Positions 17,352-26,711 are shown, counted from the stretch's first letter. The stretch: 64,000 nucleotides of DNA from Streptomyces sp. NBC_01283 (GCF_041435335.1 NZ_CP108430.1:620001-684000); one strand, 5' to 3'. Notes: generated by a model from the sequence alone, not told the origin. Numbers and translations: made by a program.

Positions 17352-18344
17352 TCAGCTCCCGAAGGGAATGTCCTTCGGGGTGGCCATGCGGCGGGTGTCC
17401 GGGTGGGCCTTCACGTAGTCCGTGATGTACGAGAGTGACTCCCGCACCCCGCTGTCGTCGGTGCCGCAGCCCTTGGGGCCGGTGACGCCGTCGGGGTAGC
17501 ACGACATCCGGTTGCCGTAGATGAGGCTGTCCACGGCGGCGCTCCCGTCGGAGGAGTCGAGCAGGGTGGCGGTGCGCTCGCCGTCGCCCTTGCCCACCGT
17601 CCAGCCGACGGTCTGTGCCAGTTCTCCGGCGTCCCGGGCCTTCCTGCCTGCCTCGAGCTCCTTGCGGATGCTGCCGAACTTCAGCGCCATGTCGAACAGC
17701 CCGTTGTCCATCACTCGCTGGCCGCCGGGGACATCCGGCCCGTGCTCGGCGAAGCCGTCCCGGACCTGCGCGTAGGTGCCGCTGTAGCTGACCGCTTCCT
17801 TGGAGTTCAGGTCGCCGAGGACGTTCTTCCAACCGCTGCCGCCCTCCTTGCCGTAGAAGCCGTAGAGCACCCGTATGCCCTTGCTCTCCAGCTTCTCGCG
17901 CGCCATGTCCCGCAAGGCGGCCACGGAGCAGTGGCGCCACTGGGGGTCGCTGCTGTCGCACCAGTCGGGGTTCTTCATGTCCAGCCAGACGAAGGAGACA
18001 TGACGTCCGCCCTCGTGCTCCTTGGCCACCTGGTCGAACATGTCGGACATGGTGTCGCCGGAGCTGGTGGGGGTGCCGTCGTGGTCCGCCCACCAGCCCT
18101 TGCGCCAGGCCGTGGCGTCCATCTCCAGCGCGTTGGCCCCGTTGGCGAGCGCCCTGGTCACCCCGCCGGTGGTCAGCACCCGGTGGGCGATGGCCCAGGT
18201 GGGGCGTTGCGCGGCGGCCTTGGGTGCGCTCTGGGAGGTCTCGTCCTGCGGTACGGCCATTGCGGCTCCGGCGCCCAGGGTGGCTGCGGAGACGACCAGA
18301 GCCAGCGGGAGCAATGTGGCGCGAAGCCGACGTGGGGCGGTCAT
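17352..18344 (-). CDS. Secreted phospholipase D, sphingomyelinase-D/GDPD-like
   Basis: 330 residues, ATG with AAAGGA upstream. A signal peptide (LLPLALVVSAATLGAGAAMA) ends near residue 30. The mature part has a GDPD/SMase-D-like barrel start: WAIAHRVLTTGGVTRAL (first catalytic His), GANALEMDATAW (metal-binding Glu/Asp) and WWADHDGTPTSSGDT (second His). Paired Cys (NPDWC, WRHC) suggest a surface disulphide. Known family members hydrolyse sphingomyelin or lysophospholipids, including spider and Corynebacterium toxins and Streptomyces enzymes. It stands alone upstream of rph in the same direction. Confidence 0.82.
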   Translation of the reverse strand: MTAPRRLRATLLPLALVVSAATLGAGAAMAVPQDETSQSAPKAAAQRPTWAIAHRVLTTGGVTRALANGANALEMDATAWRKGWWADHDGTPTSSGDTMSDMFDQVAKEHEGGRHVSFVWLDMKNPDWCDSSDPQWRHCSVAALRDMAREKLESKGIRVLYGFYGKEGGSGWKNVLGDLNSKEAVSYSGTYAQVRDGFAEHGPDVPGGQRVMDNGLFDMALKFGSIRKELEAGRKARDAGELAQTVGWTVGKGDGERTATLLDSSDGSAAVDSLIYGNRMSCYPDGVTGPKGCGTDDSGVRESLSYITDYVKAHPDTRRMATPKDIPFGS

Positions 18345-18642
18345 GAGGACGGGTCCTTTCTGTTCCCCGGGCTGCGTGGTGCGGCAGCCCGTCTGCCGTG
18401 CGGTGGCTGCCTGTCGTACAGCCCGGCGGGCCGACGGCCCGCGACTGGAGACCCTACGTCAAGTTACCCACGGGTAACAGTCGGGTGCGCTCCGTATGCG
18501 AGGTCGGCCCCTCGCCGACAGTGACCGCCCGGGAATACCCTTCGCCTGCCGCGCACTTGAATGCGAAGGCACGGTCGCTGCCGGCCATCCGGCACATGAC
18601 CGTCCAGGCCCTGTCCGAACGACGAAGTGCGGTGATCACGCG

Positions 18643-19560
18643 ATGAAGGCAGTGCGGTTCCACGCGTACGGCGGGATCGATGTCCTCCGGGTCGAGGACG
18701 TGGAGCGGCCGGTGCCGGGCCCTGGGCAGGTACTGGTCGAGGTCCGGGCGGCCGGGATCCAGCCCGGCGAGGCGAACATCCGTACAGGCGCGCTGCACGA
18801 ACGCTGGCCGGCGACATTCCCCTCCGGGCAGGGCAGCGATCTGGCCGGCGTCGTGGTGGAAGTCGGGTCGCAGGTACGCGGATTCGCGGTGGGCGACGAG
18901 GTCCTGGGCTTCACCCACAAGCGGGCCAGCCATGCGCAGTTCGTGGTGGTCGACGACGTGAATTTGGTCGCCCGTCCGGCGGGGCTGTCCTGGGATGTGG
19001 CCGGGTCGCTGTACGTGGCCGGCACGACCGCCTACGCCAGCGTGTTCGCGGTGGACCTAGAGGCGGACGACACGGTCGTCGTCTCCGGTGCGGCGGGCGG
19101 CGTCGGTTCGATCGCCGTGCAGCTCGCGCGGCGGTCCGGCGCCACGGTGATCGGGCTGGCCAGCGAGCGGAACCATGCCTGGCTGAAGGAACGCGGTGTC
19201 ATACCGGTCGCGCACGGGGAGGGCGTGGCCGAGCGGATCCGGGAGGCTTCCGTCGGGAAGGTCGACGCGTTCATCGACACGTTCGGCGACGGCTATGTGG
19301 AGCTGGCGGTGGCGTTGGGGGTGCGGCCGGAGCGGATCAATACGATCCGCGATTGGCGGGCCGCGGCCAAGTTCGGTGCGCGCGCCCACGGCGAAGGCGC
19401 TGCGGCGTGCGCGGTCGTGATCGGGCAGCTGGCCCGGCTCGCCGCGCGCGGGAAGCTGGAGGTGCCGATCGCCCGCACCTACCCCTTGGACCAGGTGCGG
19501 GACGCGTTCCACGACCTCGAACAGCGCCGCACCCACGGCAAGATCGTGCTCCACCCGTAG
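18643..19560 (+). CDS. Quinone-oxidoreductase-like MDR enzyme
   Basis: 305 residues from the ATG at 18643. It starts with the GroES-like fold (MKAVRFHAYGGIDVLRVED; GQGSDLAGVVVEVGSQV), then a Rossmann fold with VVSGAAGGVGSIAVQLAR as the NADPH loop, and ends RTHGKIVLHP. There are no catalytic or structural zinc Cys clusters, so it belongs with zinc-free quinone oxidoreductases (NADPH-dependent enone/quinone reduction). It stands alone, convergent with a small membrane protein. Confidence 0.88.
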   Translation: MKAVRFHAYGGIDVLRVEDVERPVPGPGQVLVEVRAAGIQPGEANIRTGALHERWPATFPSGQGSDLAGVVVEVGSQVRGFAVGDEVLGFTHKRASHAQFVVVDDVNLVARPAGLSWDVAGSLYVAGTTAYASVFAVDLEADDTVVVSGAAGGVGSIAVQLARRSGATVIGLASERNHAWLKERGVIPVAHGEGVAERIREASVGKVDAFIDTFGDGYVELAVALGVRPERINTIRDWRAAAKFGARAHGEGAAACAVVIGQLARLAARGKLEVPIARTYPLDQVRDAFHDLEQRRTHGKIVLHP

Positions 19561-19568
19561 CCCGTAGC

Positions 19569-19587
19569 CCGCAGCCCGTAGCTGCGG
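19569..19587. terminator. Short hairpin between convergent genes
   Basis: CCGCAG (19569-19574) and CTGCGG (19582-19587) around CCCGTAG, within a small run of repeated CCCGTAG words just after the oxidoreductase stop. Weak evidence. Confidence 0.35.
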
Positions 19588-19589
19588 CC

Positions 19590-19790
19590 CTAGGACCCGG
19601 TGGGGGCGAACAGCGCCACGGCCAGGGCGACGACGGCGAACAGGCCTCCCGCCACCGCCAGGAGGATGGCCTGCGCTTGCACCGCATCGGTGTCCTCCCC
19701 CTCCAGAGGGGCACGACTCAGGTCCCACACCGCCTGGATCTGCACAGAAAGGCCGATGACCACTCCGAGCACGACGATGGCGTCGGTCAT
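19590..19790 (-). CDS. Small two-helix membrane protein
   Basis: 66 residues from the ATG at 19790. Two hydrophobic segments (IVVLGVVIGLSVQIQAV and ILLAVAGGLFAVVALAVALF) are joined by an acidic loop (PLEGEDTDAV). GGAGG lies 12 bases upstream of this ATG, but only 7 from another ATG at 19795 that encodes just Met-Gln before a stop overlapping the real start (ATGCAATGA). The frame stays open upstream to 20021, so a longer basic N-terminus cannot be excluded. Function unknown. Confidence 0.55.
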   Translation of the reverse strand: MTDAIVVLGVVIGLSVQIQAVWDLSRAPLEGEDTDAVQAQAILLAVAGGLFAVVALAVALFAPTGS

Positions 19791-20329
19791 TGCATTCTCT
19801 TTCCTCCGCGCGGCGACGGTCGCGCTCGGCGCCCTCGCAGCTCTCTTCGTGTTCCTCTCGCGGCGCTCTTCGACCAGCGCCTCCCAGGTCACCGGGGGGC
19901 TCGAGCCCGCGCCGTACCTTGTGATGATCCACCGATATTGCTTTCCCTTGACGGTCAACGCGCCGCAGCGATCCGATCTCGTTGCCCGGGGCCCGCCGGG
20001 GACACAGCTCATGCCCGGCATGGATGTGACAGAGCGTCAGGCCTACGCCAACACTCCGGGTGGCCGGGGGGGGGACAGCGCAGGCCGCCCGCGAGACGTC
20101 GGGAAACGCAGGGTGAAGCCGCTCCCACCCCCCGCGAGGCGCCCCGAAGTTCCCTTCACCGAGGCGCAGATGGCCAACTACTGTGTCTCCTGCCCGTCTC
20201 GATCGGACGACTTGAACGGTGCCGTGCCGCCCGCCGCCACAGGGTCCAGACGGTCGATCGGTCAGTCAGCCGATCTCAGCTCTGCCCGTCTTCTCCACAC
20301 CAGGCCCGCACCCCCCTAGGAGCTCTCCC
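19791..20329. other. 539-bp gap before the P450 gene
   Basis: No convincing gene is seen on either strand. The minus frame of the small membrane protein stays open to 20021 but without a ribosome-binding site. The only structured signal is the palindrome at 20256-20275 near the P450 start. Confidence 0.5.
20256..20275. promoter_or_regulatory. Candidate operator upstream of the P450
   Basis: GATCGG (20256-20261) and CCGATC (20270-20275) flank TCAGTCAG, 55 bp before the P450 start. Symmetric, promoter-proximal; binding protein unknown. Confidence 0.4.
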
Positions 20330-21574
20330 ATGGCCCAGCCGCAGATCCTCGTCCTGGACGCCGCCGGCAGCGACCGGCACGCCGAAGATGCCGCGTTGCG
20401 CTCGCACGGACCGGCCGCACGCGTCGATGTCCTGGGGGTCGAGGCGTGGGCCGTGACCGATCCGGCCCTGCTCAAACAGCTCCTCACCGACCCGCGGGTC
20501 TCCAAAGACCCCCGCCAGCACTGGCCGCTGTTCCCCGACCAGATCCTCGGCACCTGGCCTCTCGCGCTGTGGGTGGCCGTCGACAACATGTTCACCGCCT
20601 TTGGAGGCGACCACCGGCGCCTGCGACGCCTGGTCAGCCCCGCCTTCACCGCGCGCCGCATGGCCGCCCTGCAGCCGCGCATCGAGGAGATAACCCAGGC
20701 GCTGCTGGACGAACTCGCCGCCACCCCCGCCGGGGAATCCGCCGATCTGCGTGAGCGGTTCGCCTATCCGCTGCCCATCCGGGTCATCACCGAGCTCATG
20801 GGGCTTCCCGAGCACTCCCAGCCGGACTTCCGCCGTACCGTCGACGGCGTCTTCGACACCACGCTCAGCCCCGATCAAGCGGCCGCGAACACCAAGGAGC
20901 TGTACGCGATCCTGGCCGACATGGTCGCCGCCAAGCGCGCCCGGCCCGGCGAGGACATGACCTCCGTACTCATCGCCACCCGGGACGACGACGAGGGCGG
21001 TGACGGCTCCGCACTGACCGAGCAGGAGCTCCTCGACACCCTCCTCCTCGTGATCAGCGCGGGCTACGAGACGACCGTCAACCTGCTGGACCAGGCCATC
21101 GCGGCGCTGCTCACCCACCCCGATCAGCTCGCTCTGGTGCGCGAGGGCAAGAGCGCGTGGACCGATGTGGTCGAAGAGACGCTGCGCTACGAGGCGCCCG
21201 TCGCGCACCTGCCGATGCGGTTCGCGGTCGAGGACATTCCGCTGGCGCAGGGGCTCACGATCCGTCAGGGTGACGCGATCCTGGCCTCCTACGCGGCAGC
21301 GGGCCGTCACCCCGACCTCCACGGCGCGACCGCCGAGACCTTCGACGTGACCCGCGTCAGCAAGACGCACCTCGCCTTCGGTCACGGCGTCCACGTCTGC
21401 CTGGGCGCTGCCCTGGCCCGGATGGAGGGCGAGATCGCGCTTCGGGGGCTGTTCACCCGCTTCCCGGACCTCGCCCTCGCCGTCCCCGCCTCCGCACTGC
21501 GTCCCGGGGAGTCCTTCATCTCCAATGGACACCGGGAGCTGCCGGTCGTCCTGCGCCCGCGCACCGAGAACTGA
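20330..21574 (+). CDS. Cytochrome P450
   Basis: 414 residues, ATG with AGGAG upstream. The K-helix ExxR (ETLR, about residue 285) and the haem loop [17 protein letters not shown] (Cys at about 356) are intact. The I-helix reads ISAGYETT, with Tyr at a position usually occupied by a small or acidic residue before the conserved Thr. Typical bacterial class I length, needing a ferredoxin partner not encoded beside it. It is convergent, by 15 bp, with the PAS-LuxR gene and may belong to the same pathway as the ATP-grasp trio. Confidence 0.93.
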   Translation: MAQPQILVLDAAGSDRHAEDAALRSHGPAARVDVLGVEAWAVTDPALLKQLLTDPRVSKDPRQHWPLFPDQILGTWPLALWVAVDNMFTAFGGDHRRLRRLVSPAFTARRMAALQPRIEEITQALLDELAATPAGESADLRERFAYPLPIRVITELMGLPEHSQPDFRRTVDGVFDTTLSPDQAAANTKELYAILADMVAAKRARPGEDMTSVLIATRDDDEGGDGSALTEQELLDTLLLVISAGYETTVNLLDQAIAALLTHPDQLALVREGKSAWTDVVEETLRYEAPVAHLPMRFAVEDIPLAQGLTIRQGDAILASYAAAGRHPDLHGATAETFDVTRVSKTHLAFGHGVHVCLGAALARMEGEIALRGLFTRFPDLALAVPASALRPGESFISNGHRELPVVLRPRTEN

Positions 21575-21589
21575 CACAGCCCGGGCCCG

Positions 21590-22891
21590 TCAGACGGCGC
21601 TGAGCGGATGGGCCGCCGTGGCCGAGCGCGGCGGCCAGGCGCGGGGGGCGAGGATGCCGAGGACGTAGGCGCGGGCAACCAGGGCGGGGCGGGTGGCGGC
21701 GCCCAGGTGTTGCCGCAGGCGGCTGAGGTGATAGTCGACCGTCTGGCGGGACAGCTTCATCGAGGTGGCGATGTCGCTGTTGCTGCTGCCCTCCGCCAGG
21801 AGGGAGAGGATGCGGATCTGCGCGGCGGTGAGGGAGGGGTGGGCTTCGTGGGCCAGGCTCTGGTGGGTGACGACGGCCCACACGTGCCGGGCGCGGGCAG
21901 CGGAGTGACCGACCGTCGTGAGGTGGAGCTGCGCGCGGCATTGCTGCCCTTGGGTGTCGACGAGCACGGCGGAGGTCTCCACCCGTCTGGTGCGGCGGGC
22001 TATCAGACCGTTCCATCTGCGGTGCAGTCGATCCAGGTCGCGGGCGGGGGCCGGGGCGAGCAGGGTGTGGGCGCGGCGGCCGACCAGGTCGGGCAGGCCG
22101 AGGTGGAACAGTTCGGCGGCCGCGGCGCTCGCCTCGATCACGCGTCCGTCGGCCGAGAGCAGGGCGCAGGGCAGTCCGCTGTGGTCGCGCAGCGCCTGCA
22201 GGTTCTCCTCGGCCTCCTGCCGCTGGACCATGGTGCGGAGGTGGTCGGTGATGTCCACGTAGATTCCGGCGACGCAGGTCTGCGCGTTCTCCCGCACCGG
22301 GAAGCGGTGGCCCACCGCCTGGCCCGCGCTGCCGTCGGGGCGCCGGTAGCCGAGGGTGTGGCGCACCGGCGTGCCCCGGGTGAGGATCTCCTGGTCGAGG
22401 GCGCGGAACTGGTCGGCCTCGGCGGGGGCGTCGAAGTCCTCGATGTACTTGCCGGCGAGGTCCTCCACCGTGGTGCCGTAGAGGTGCGCGTAGGCGTGGT
22501 TGGCCCATAGGTAGCGTCCATGCCGGTCGCGGATGAAGGCGGCGGCCGGGGCCAGGTCCACGAGGTCGGCGAAGGCGGCGTACCGGCGCGGGGCCTCGGG
22601 GTGGGCGTCGACCTCCACCGCGAGACCACGCGTACGGCTGTGGGCGACGTTCTCGTCCAGGGTCCAGCTCACGTCGAAGGTGCGGCCGTCGAAGCGGGCC
22701 TGATGACGTCCGTCCTCCAACGGGCTCCCCGGGGCCGGTAGTTCCTGGTGCATGCGGTCCAGGAAGCGCTGTGCCGTACCCGTGTCGGCGAAGGCGCCGC
22801 CTCCCCTCTCCAGCACCTGCCACGGCTCCTCGACCTCCCACCAGAACACGGGAAGGTGCTCGAGCAGTGCCTTGAGGCTGGAATCGTCCAC
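21590..22891 (-). CDS. PAS-domain LuxR-family regulator
   Basis: 433 residues from a GTG at 22891 with GGAGAG six bases upstream; the longer open frame to 23131 lacks a site. A central PAS/PAC domain (about 105-235; AAAFIRDRHGRYLWANHAYA, then FPVRENAQTCVAGIYVDITD) and a weaker second PAS-like part (about 245-340) precede a C-terminal LuxR HTH (about 365-425; LLAEGSSNSDIATSMKLSRQ). This is the layout of PAS-LuxR cluster activators of the PimM kind. It is divergent from the ATP-grasp/dikinase/MFS operon, with a perfect palindrome in the shared 377-bp gap. Confidence 0.88.
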   Translation of the reverse strand: MDDSSLKALLEHLPVFWWEVEEPWQVLERGGGAFADTGTAQRFLDRMHQELPAPGSPLEDGRHQARFDGRTFDVSWTLDENVAHSRTRGLAVEVDAHPEAPRRYAAFADLVDLAPAAAFIRDRHGRYLWANHAYAHLYGTTVEDLAGKYIEDFDAPAEADQFRALDQEILTRGTPVRHTLGYRRPDGSAGQAVGHRFPVRENAQTCVAGIYVDITDHLRTMVQRQEAEENLQALRDHSGLPCALLSADGRVIEASAAAAELFHLGLPDLVGRRAHTLLAPAPARDLDRLHRRWNGLIARRTRRVETSAVLVDTQGQQCRAQLHLTTVGHSAARARHVWAVVTHQSLAHEAHPSLTAAQIRILSLLAEGSSNSDIATSMKLSRQTVDYHLSRLRQHLGAATRPALVARAYVLGILAPRAWPPRSATAAHPLSAV

Positions 22892-23268
22892 AGGGTTCTC
22901 TCCGTCCGTATACGGCTTTTGACGCGCAGTCACCCGCGATGCGTATCCCGTCCCGATCACGCGCATGCTCAGTTCTCGGCCGAAGTGGCACTCGGCCCGG
23001 GAGGCACTCGCGCGCACCCATCGGCAAGCCGACACGCCCCGGCGGAGCGTGCAGACATCCCAACGCGGCCTGCGACTCAGGCATTTGCCTGAGCAGCGAG
23101 TGCCCACGGTGGCCCCACGAGCACCTGCCACCTGGTCCCCTTGAGTGTGCGGGTGAACACGCCCCGCAACGTACCCCTGGTGATGTCCCGCCTTCTACGC
23201 GCGTCACCAGTCCGTACGACAACGCGTACGAGGACCCGTACCAACCGGACGAATGGAGACGAACTTCA
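22892..23268. other. 377-bp divergent regulatory region of the ATP-grasp cluster
   Basis: No gene is supported here. It holds the promoters of the PAS-LuxR gene and of the ATP-grasp operon and the palindrome at 23076-23093. The frame of the ATP-grasp gene is open through most of it, but no upstream start has a ribosome-binding site. Confidence 0.6.
23076..23093. promoter_or_regulatory. Palindrome, candidate PAS-LuxR binding site
   Basis: CTCAGGCA-TT-TGCCTGAG: perfect 8-bp arms. The ends CT...AG and the AT-rich ATTT centre resemble in form the operators bound by PAS-LuxR regulators such as PimM. Its location between regulator and operon supports cluster-specific control. Confidence 0.6.
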
Positions 23269-24696
23269 GTGAGCAAGGTGCTGTTAGTGCATGCCAAGGG
23301 TGGTCCGCCGCTCGGTCACGTCCTCTCCAGGGCGGCCGTGCGGGCGGAGATACACCTGCTGGCGCTCAGCGCTCTTCCTCCCGCCGTGGCGAGCACCGCC
23401 CGGCAACTGTGCGCCTCGGTGGTCACACCCACCGACGCGCAGCGCTCCGACCTGGTGTCCCTGATCGTCTCGCAGGCCAAGGCCGTGGGCGCGGAAGCGG
23501 TGCTCACGTTCTCCGAGTACGCGGTCGTGGCCGTCGCCGAGGCGTGCGAGGAGCTCGGCCTCGCCGGGGCGGGCGGCGCCGCCGCGCTCGCCCGTGACAA
23601 GCGCCTGATGCGGCGCACCTGGCAGGAACACGGCCTGCCGCAGCCCGAGTTCAGCCCCGTCGCCACGGAGGACGAGCTGCACGCGGCAGCCGGTCGTCTG
23701 CCCTTCCCGCTCCTCCTCAAGGCGGCCTGGAGCGCGGGCTCCACCGCGCACCAGATCATCCGCTCCCCGCACGAGGTGTCCGCCGCCTGGCGACGCTCGC
23801 GCGAAGTGATGGCCGAATCCGCCCAGTTGGGATACTCCGAGCTGCATGTCGCCGAGGCCGACGCGGACTTCGTGGTCGAGCAGATCGTGACCGGTTCCGC
23901 CGCGCACTGGTTCGACGAGCCCGGCTGGGGTGACTACGTCAGCGTCGAGGGCGTCGTGGCGGACGGCGTGTTCCGCCCGGTCTGCCTCAGCGGCCGGATG
24001 CCCACGGTCGAGCCGTTCACCGAGCGGGCGGGCATCACCCCCGCCCTGTTGCCCCAGGACGCCCAGGACCGCATCGTGGCCCTGGCCCGGGAGTCCGTGG
24101 ACGCCCTCGGTCTCCGCGACTGCGGAATCCACACCGAGATCAAGCTCGGTGCGGACGGCGGCATGTGGCTGATCGAGACGGCTGCCCGGTTCGGCGGCGC
24201 GATGACGGTGCCGCAGGTCGAGGAGGTCTTCGGACTCGACCTCGTCGGCATGCTCGTCGACCACCTCCTGGGCCGCACGGTCGCGTGGCCCGAGCAGGCT
24301 CTGACCCCGGCGCAGGCCGACGGCGCGGCGGGCTCCCTCGTCGTCCTGGCGGTCGACGGCAAGGGCGAGGCCTGGCACGACCGCAGGCTCTGGGACTTCT
24401 CCGCGGTCGAGGCGGAGGTACCGCTGAGCGAGGGCAGCGAGCTGTCGGTGGTCGCGGAGAGTTCGCTCGCCGACGGCAGCGTCGTGCCGGTCTACGACCC
24501 GGCCGCGGGCGCCAACACCATGGCAGCCCTGTGCCTGCTGTCCGCCACCGACCCGCGCACGGTGCTCCGCGACTTCAGGACCCTGGTGGACGCGCTGCCG
24601 CAGGTCCTGCCCGCCGCACCGTCCACGCAGGCCACGCACACCACGCCATCCGCACAGACCACACAGCCCGCACCGTCCGAGGAGGCTTCCCCATGA
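23269..24696 (+). CDS. ATP-grasp carboxylate-amine/thiol ligase-like enzyme
   Basis: 475 residues from a GTG with GGAG ten bases upstream. ATP-grasp markers: an N-terminal Rossmann-like part (VLLVHAKGGPPLGHVL), ALARDKRLMRRTWQEHGLP, FPLLLKAAWSAGST for adenine/phosphate binding, and ETAARFGGAMTVPQVEEVFG near residue 305 as the Mg-binding end (E...N/G type). The C-terminus is a Pro/Thr/Ala-rich tail. The family activates a carboxylate as acyl phosphate and joins it to an amine. It overlaps the next gene (ATGA), so it is the first gene of a coupled operon with the dikinase-like and MFS genes. Confidence 0.85.
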   Translation: MSKVLLVHAKGGPPLGHVLSRAAVRAEIHLLALSALPPAVASTARQLCASVVTPTDAQRSDLVSLIVSQAKAVGAEAVLTFSEYAVVAVAEACEELGLAGAGGAAALARDKRLMRRTWQEHGLPQPEFSPVATEDELHAAAGRLPFPLLLKAAWSAGSTAHQIIRSPHEVSAAWRRSREVMAESAQLGYSELHVAEADADFVVEQIVTGSAAHWFDEPGWGDYVSVEGVVADGVFRPVCLSGRMPTVEPFTERAGITPALLPQDAQDRIVALARESVDALGLRDCGIHTEIKLGADGGMWLIETAARFGGAMTVPQVEEVFGLDLVGMLVDHLLGRTVAWPEQALTPAQADGAAGSLVVLAVDGKGEAWHDRRLWDFSAVEAEVPLSEGSELSVVAESSLADGSVVPVYDPAAGANTMAALCLLSATDPRTVLRDFRTLVDALPQVLPAAPSTQATHTTPSAQTTQPAPSEEASP

Positions 24697-26711
24697 CCAC
24701 CCAGCTGTTCACCGGCGCCGCCGAACCGGGCACGGACCGCACCGTCATCGGCGAGCACCTCTCCCTGCCGCTCTTCCGCACCCTCTCCGGTGTCCTGGCC
24801 GGTCACCCGTACCTCAAGGTCGTCGTCGACCGCGCCGAGCACACCTGGCACCTGCTCGACACGGCCGCGCACCCCTTCCACGTCAACTACATCGCCACCC
24901 GCGTCCTGGGCATGGAACTCGCCGCCCTGGACGCGGACCTGGACGCGTTCAACGCCTCCGTCTACATGGACCCCGGACGTCGCTTCCTGCTCGGTGTGCT
25001 CTCCCTGCACACCGAGCAGGACACGGAGGGCCGCGAACGCACCTTCCTCGTCCTGGAAACGACCGAGGCCGACACCATGCACGGCGAACTGCTCGCGTTC
25101 TTCTACGAGTTCACGCGCGAACGGGTCGACAGCAGGCTGCCGGTACTCCTCAAGCCCGCCAACCACGGGCAGGAGGAGGAGCTGGCGGCGATCAGCGAAC
25201 TGCGCGTGCCGCGCATCCTGAGCCACGAGCTCTTCGGCTCCCGGACCCGGACCCCGCTGAACCCCGGCGATGCCACCGGGCGCCTGCGGTACTTCCGTAC
25301 GCACGAGGAGTACGCGGCGGCCGAGGCCGCTCTCGGCTGGGCGGACATCGTGGCCATGCCGTGTCTGCCGGACGACGTGCCCCGGGTGGCCGGCTTCCTC
25401 AACACCGCCCCGATCACGCCGCTTTCGCACACCAACGTACTGGCCTCCGGCTGGGGCATACCCAACGCCATCGTGCGCGACCTGGAACAGCTCGTCGACA
25501 GGGACCAGCTGGGCGACGCGTGGGTCCGCTACCGGGTGCGCGAGGACGAGATCCTCCTTGAGCGTCTCGACCACGAGCCCGACCTGCGAGCCCCGGCCTG
25601 GCACCAGCAGCGCATACGCCTTGAGCCGCCCCTGCTCGAGGACACCCCGGTGCTGGCCCTGCACCGGCTGCGCAGCGCCGACCGGGACCGCTACGGCACC
25701 AAGGCGGCCAACCTCGGCGAACTGCACCACGTACTCGACAGCCGCAGCGCCGACCTGATCGCCTTCTACGGGCAGCCCCGCCCCCCGCGCGAGGACCTGC
25801 ACGGACACCTCGCGGCGCGCCTCGGCCTCGCCGCATCCTCCACTGCCGAACTACGCGCCCGCGCGGCCGACTTCGTGGCCACGACGGTCGGCGCCCCCGA
25901 AGGCGTGGCGCTGCCCTTCGCGCTCCAGCAGCACTTCCTCGCCTCCTCCCCCGCCCTCCAGCAGGGCATCGGCAAGCTCAAGATGGCACTCGAACTCGAC
26001 GCCACCGACGTCCTGGACTCCCTGTGCCTACAGCTCCAGCACCTGATCCGGCACACTCCCCTCCCCGAGTCCGTCACCCGGCAGATCAGCCAGGCCTTCC
26101 CCGCCACCCCGGGCGGACGCCTGGTGGTGCGCTCCTCGTCCAACGCCGAGGACCTGCCCGGGTTCTCCGCCGCGGGCGTCTACGACTCCGTGACCACCGT
26201 GCACGGCACCGGTGAACTCCTGGACGCCGTACGCCAGGTGTGGGCCTCCCTGCTCTCGCCCCGCAGCGTGCGACTGCGCCACCAGGTCGGCATCTCCCTG
26301 GACGACACCTACATGGGCGTGATCATCCAGGAGTACGTGCCCGCCTCCCTCGGCGGTGTCCTGGTCACCTGCAACCCGACACGGCGCGAGGACTTCCGCA
26401 ACGTCTACCTCAACTGCTCCCCCGGCTCTCCGGAGCAGGTCGTCGACGGATCGGTCCTGCCGCAGCAATACCTCTACAACACGGTGGAGGGCGGCGGCCG
26501 CACCGTCGCCCTGGGCTCCTTTGGCGAGGCACTGTCCGCCGCCACCCGCGCCCGGCTCGCCGACCTCTCCCTGGCCGGGCGGCTCCTGCAGTCCCACTTC
26601 AGCGGGTCGGAGCTCGGCGGTGCCGAGGTGGACAAGCCGCTGGACATCGAGTGGCTGATGACCGAGCAGGGCGACTTCCGGCTGGTCCAGATCCGCCCGT
26701 ACGCGCTGTGA
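24693..26711 (+). CDS. Permuted PEP-dikinase-like enzyme (His domain before ATP-binding domain)
   Basis: 672 residues. The N-terminal 230 residues match no family I can name. Then comes a swivelling phospho-His-like segment TPLSHTNVLASGWGIPNAI (about 240-265; candidate carrier His in LSH). From about 330 to the end is a PPDK_N/ATP-grasp domain: DRYGTKAANLGEL, VVRSSSNAEDLPGFSAAGVY, MGVIIQEYV and DIEWLMTEQGDFRLVQIRP. Normal PEP synthases and RPH place ATP-binding first and His last; here the order is reversed and no PEP-binding barrel is present. It probably transfers a phosphate to a small substrate. ATGA and GTGA overlaps couple it to both neighbours. Confidence 0.8.
   Translation: MTTQLFTGAAEPGTDRTVIGEHLSLPLFRTLSGVLAGHPYLKVVVDRAEHTWHLLDTAAHPFHVNYIATRVLGMELAALDADLDAFNASVYMDPGRRFLLGVLSLHTEQDTEGRERTFLVLETTEADTMHGELLAFFYEFTRERVDSRLPVLLKPANHGQEEELAAISELRVPRILSHELFGSRTRTPLNPGDATGRLRYFRTHEEYAAAEAALGWADIVAMPCLPDDVPRVAGFLNTAPITPLSHTNVLASGWGIPNAIVRDLEQLVDRDQLGDAWVRYRVREDEILLERLDHEPDLRAPAWHQQRIRLEPPLLEDTPVLALHRLRSADRDRYGTKAANLGELHHVLDSRSADLIAFYGQPRPPREDLHGHLAARLGLAASSTAELRARAADFVATTVGAPEGVALPFALQQHFLASSPALQQGIGKLKMALELDATDVLDSLCLQLQHLIRHTPLPESVTRQISQAFPATPGGRLVVRSSSNAEDLPGFSAAGVYDSVTTVHGTGELLDAVRQVWASLLSPRSVRLRHQVGISLDDTYMGVIIQEYVPASLGGVLVTCNPTRREDFRNVYLNCSPGSPEQVVDGSVLPQQYLYNTVEGGGRTVALGSFGEALSAATRARLADLSLAGRLLQSHFSGSELGGAEVDKPLDIEWLMTEQGDFRLVQIRPYAL

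Noticed and set aside
15393..17438. 681-codon plus-strand open frame opposite rph
   Set aside because: Antisense shadow; rph has full-length motifs, a perfect ribosome-binding site and an upstream regulatory element.
23284..25808. Two long minus-strand open frames opposite the ATP-grasp and dikinase genes
   Set aside because: The plus strand has coupled overlaps and recognised motifs; the minus frames do not.
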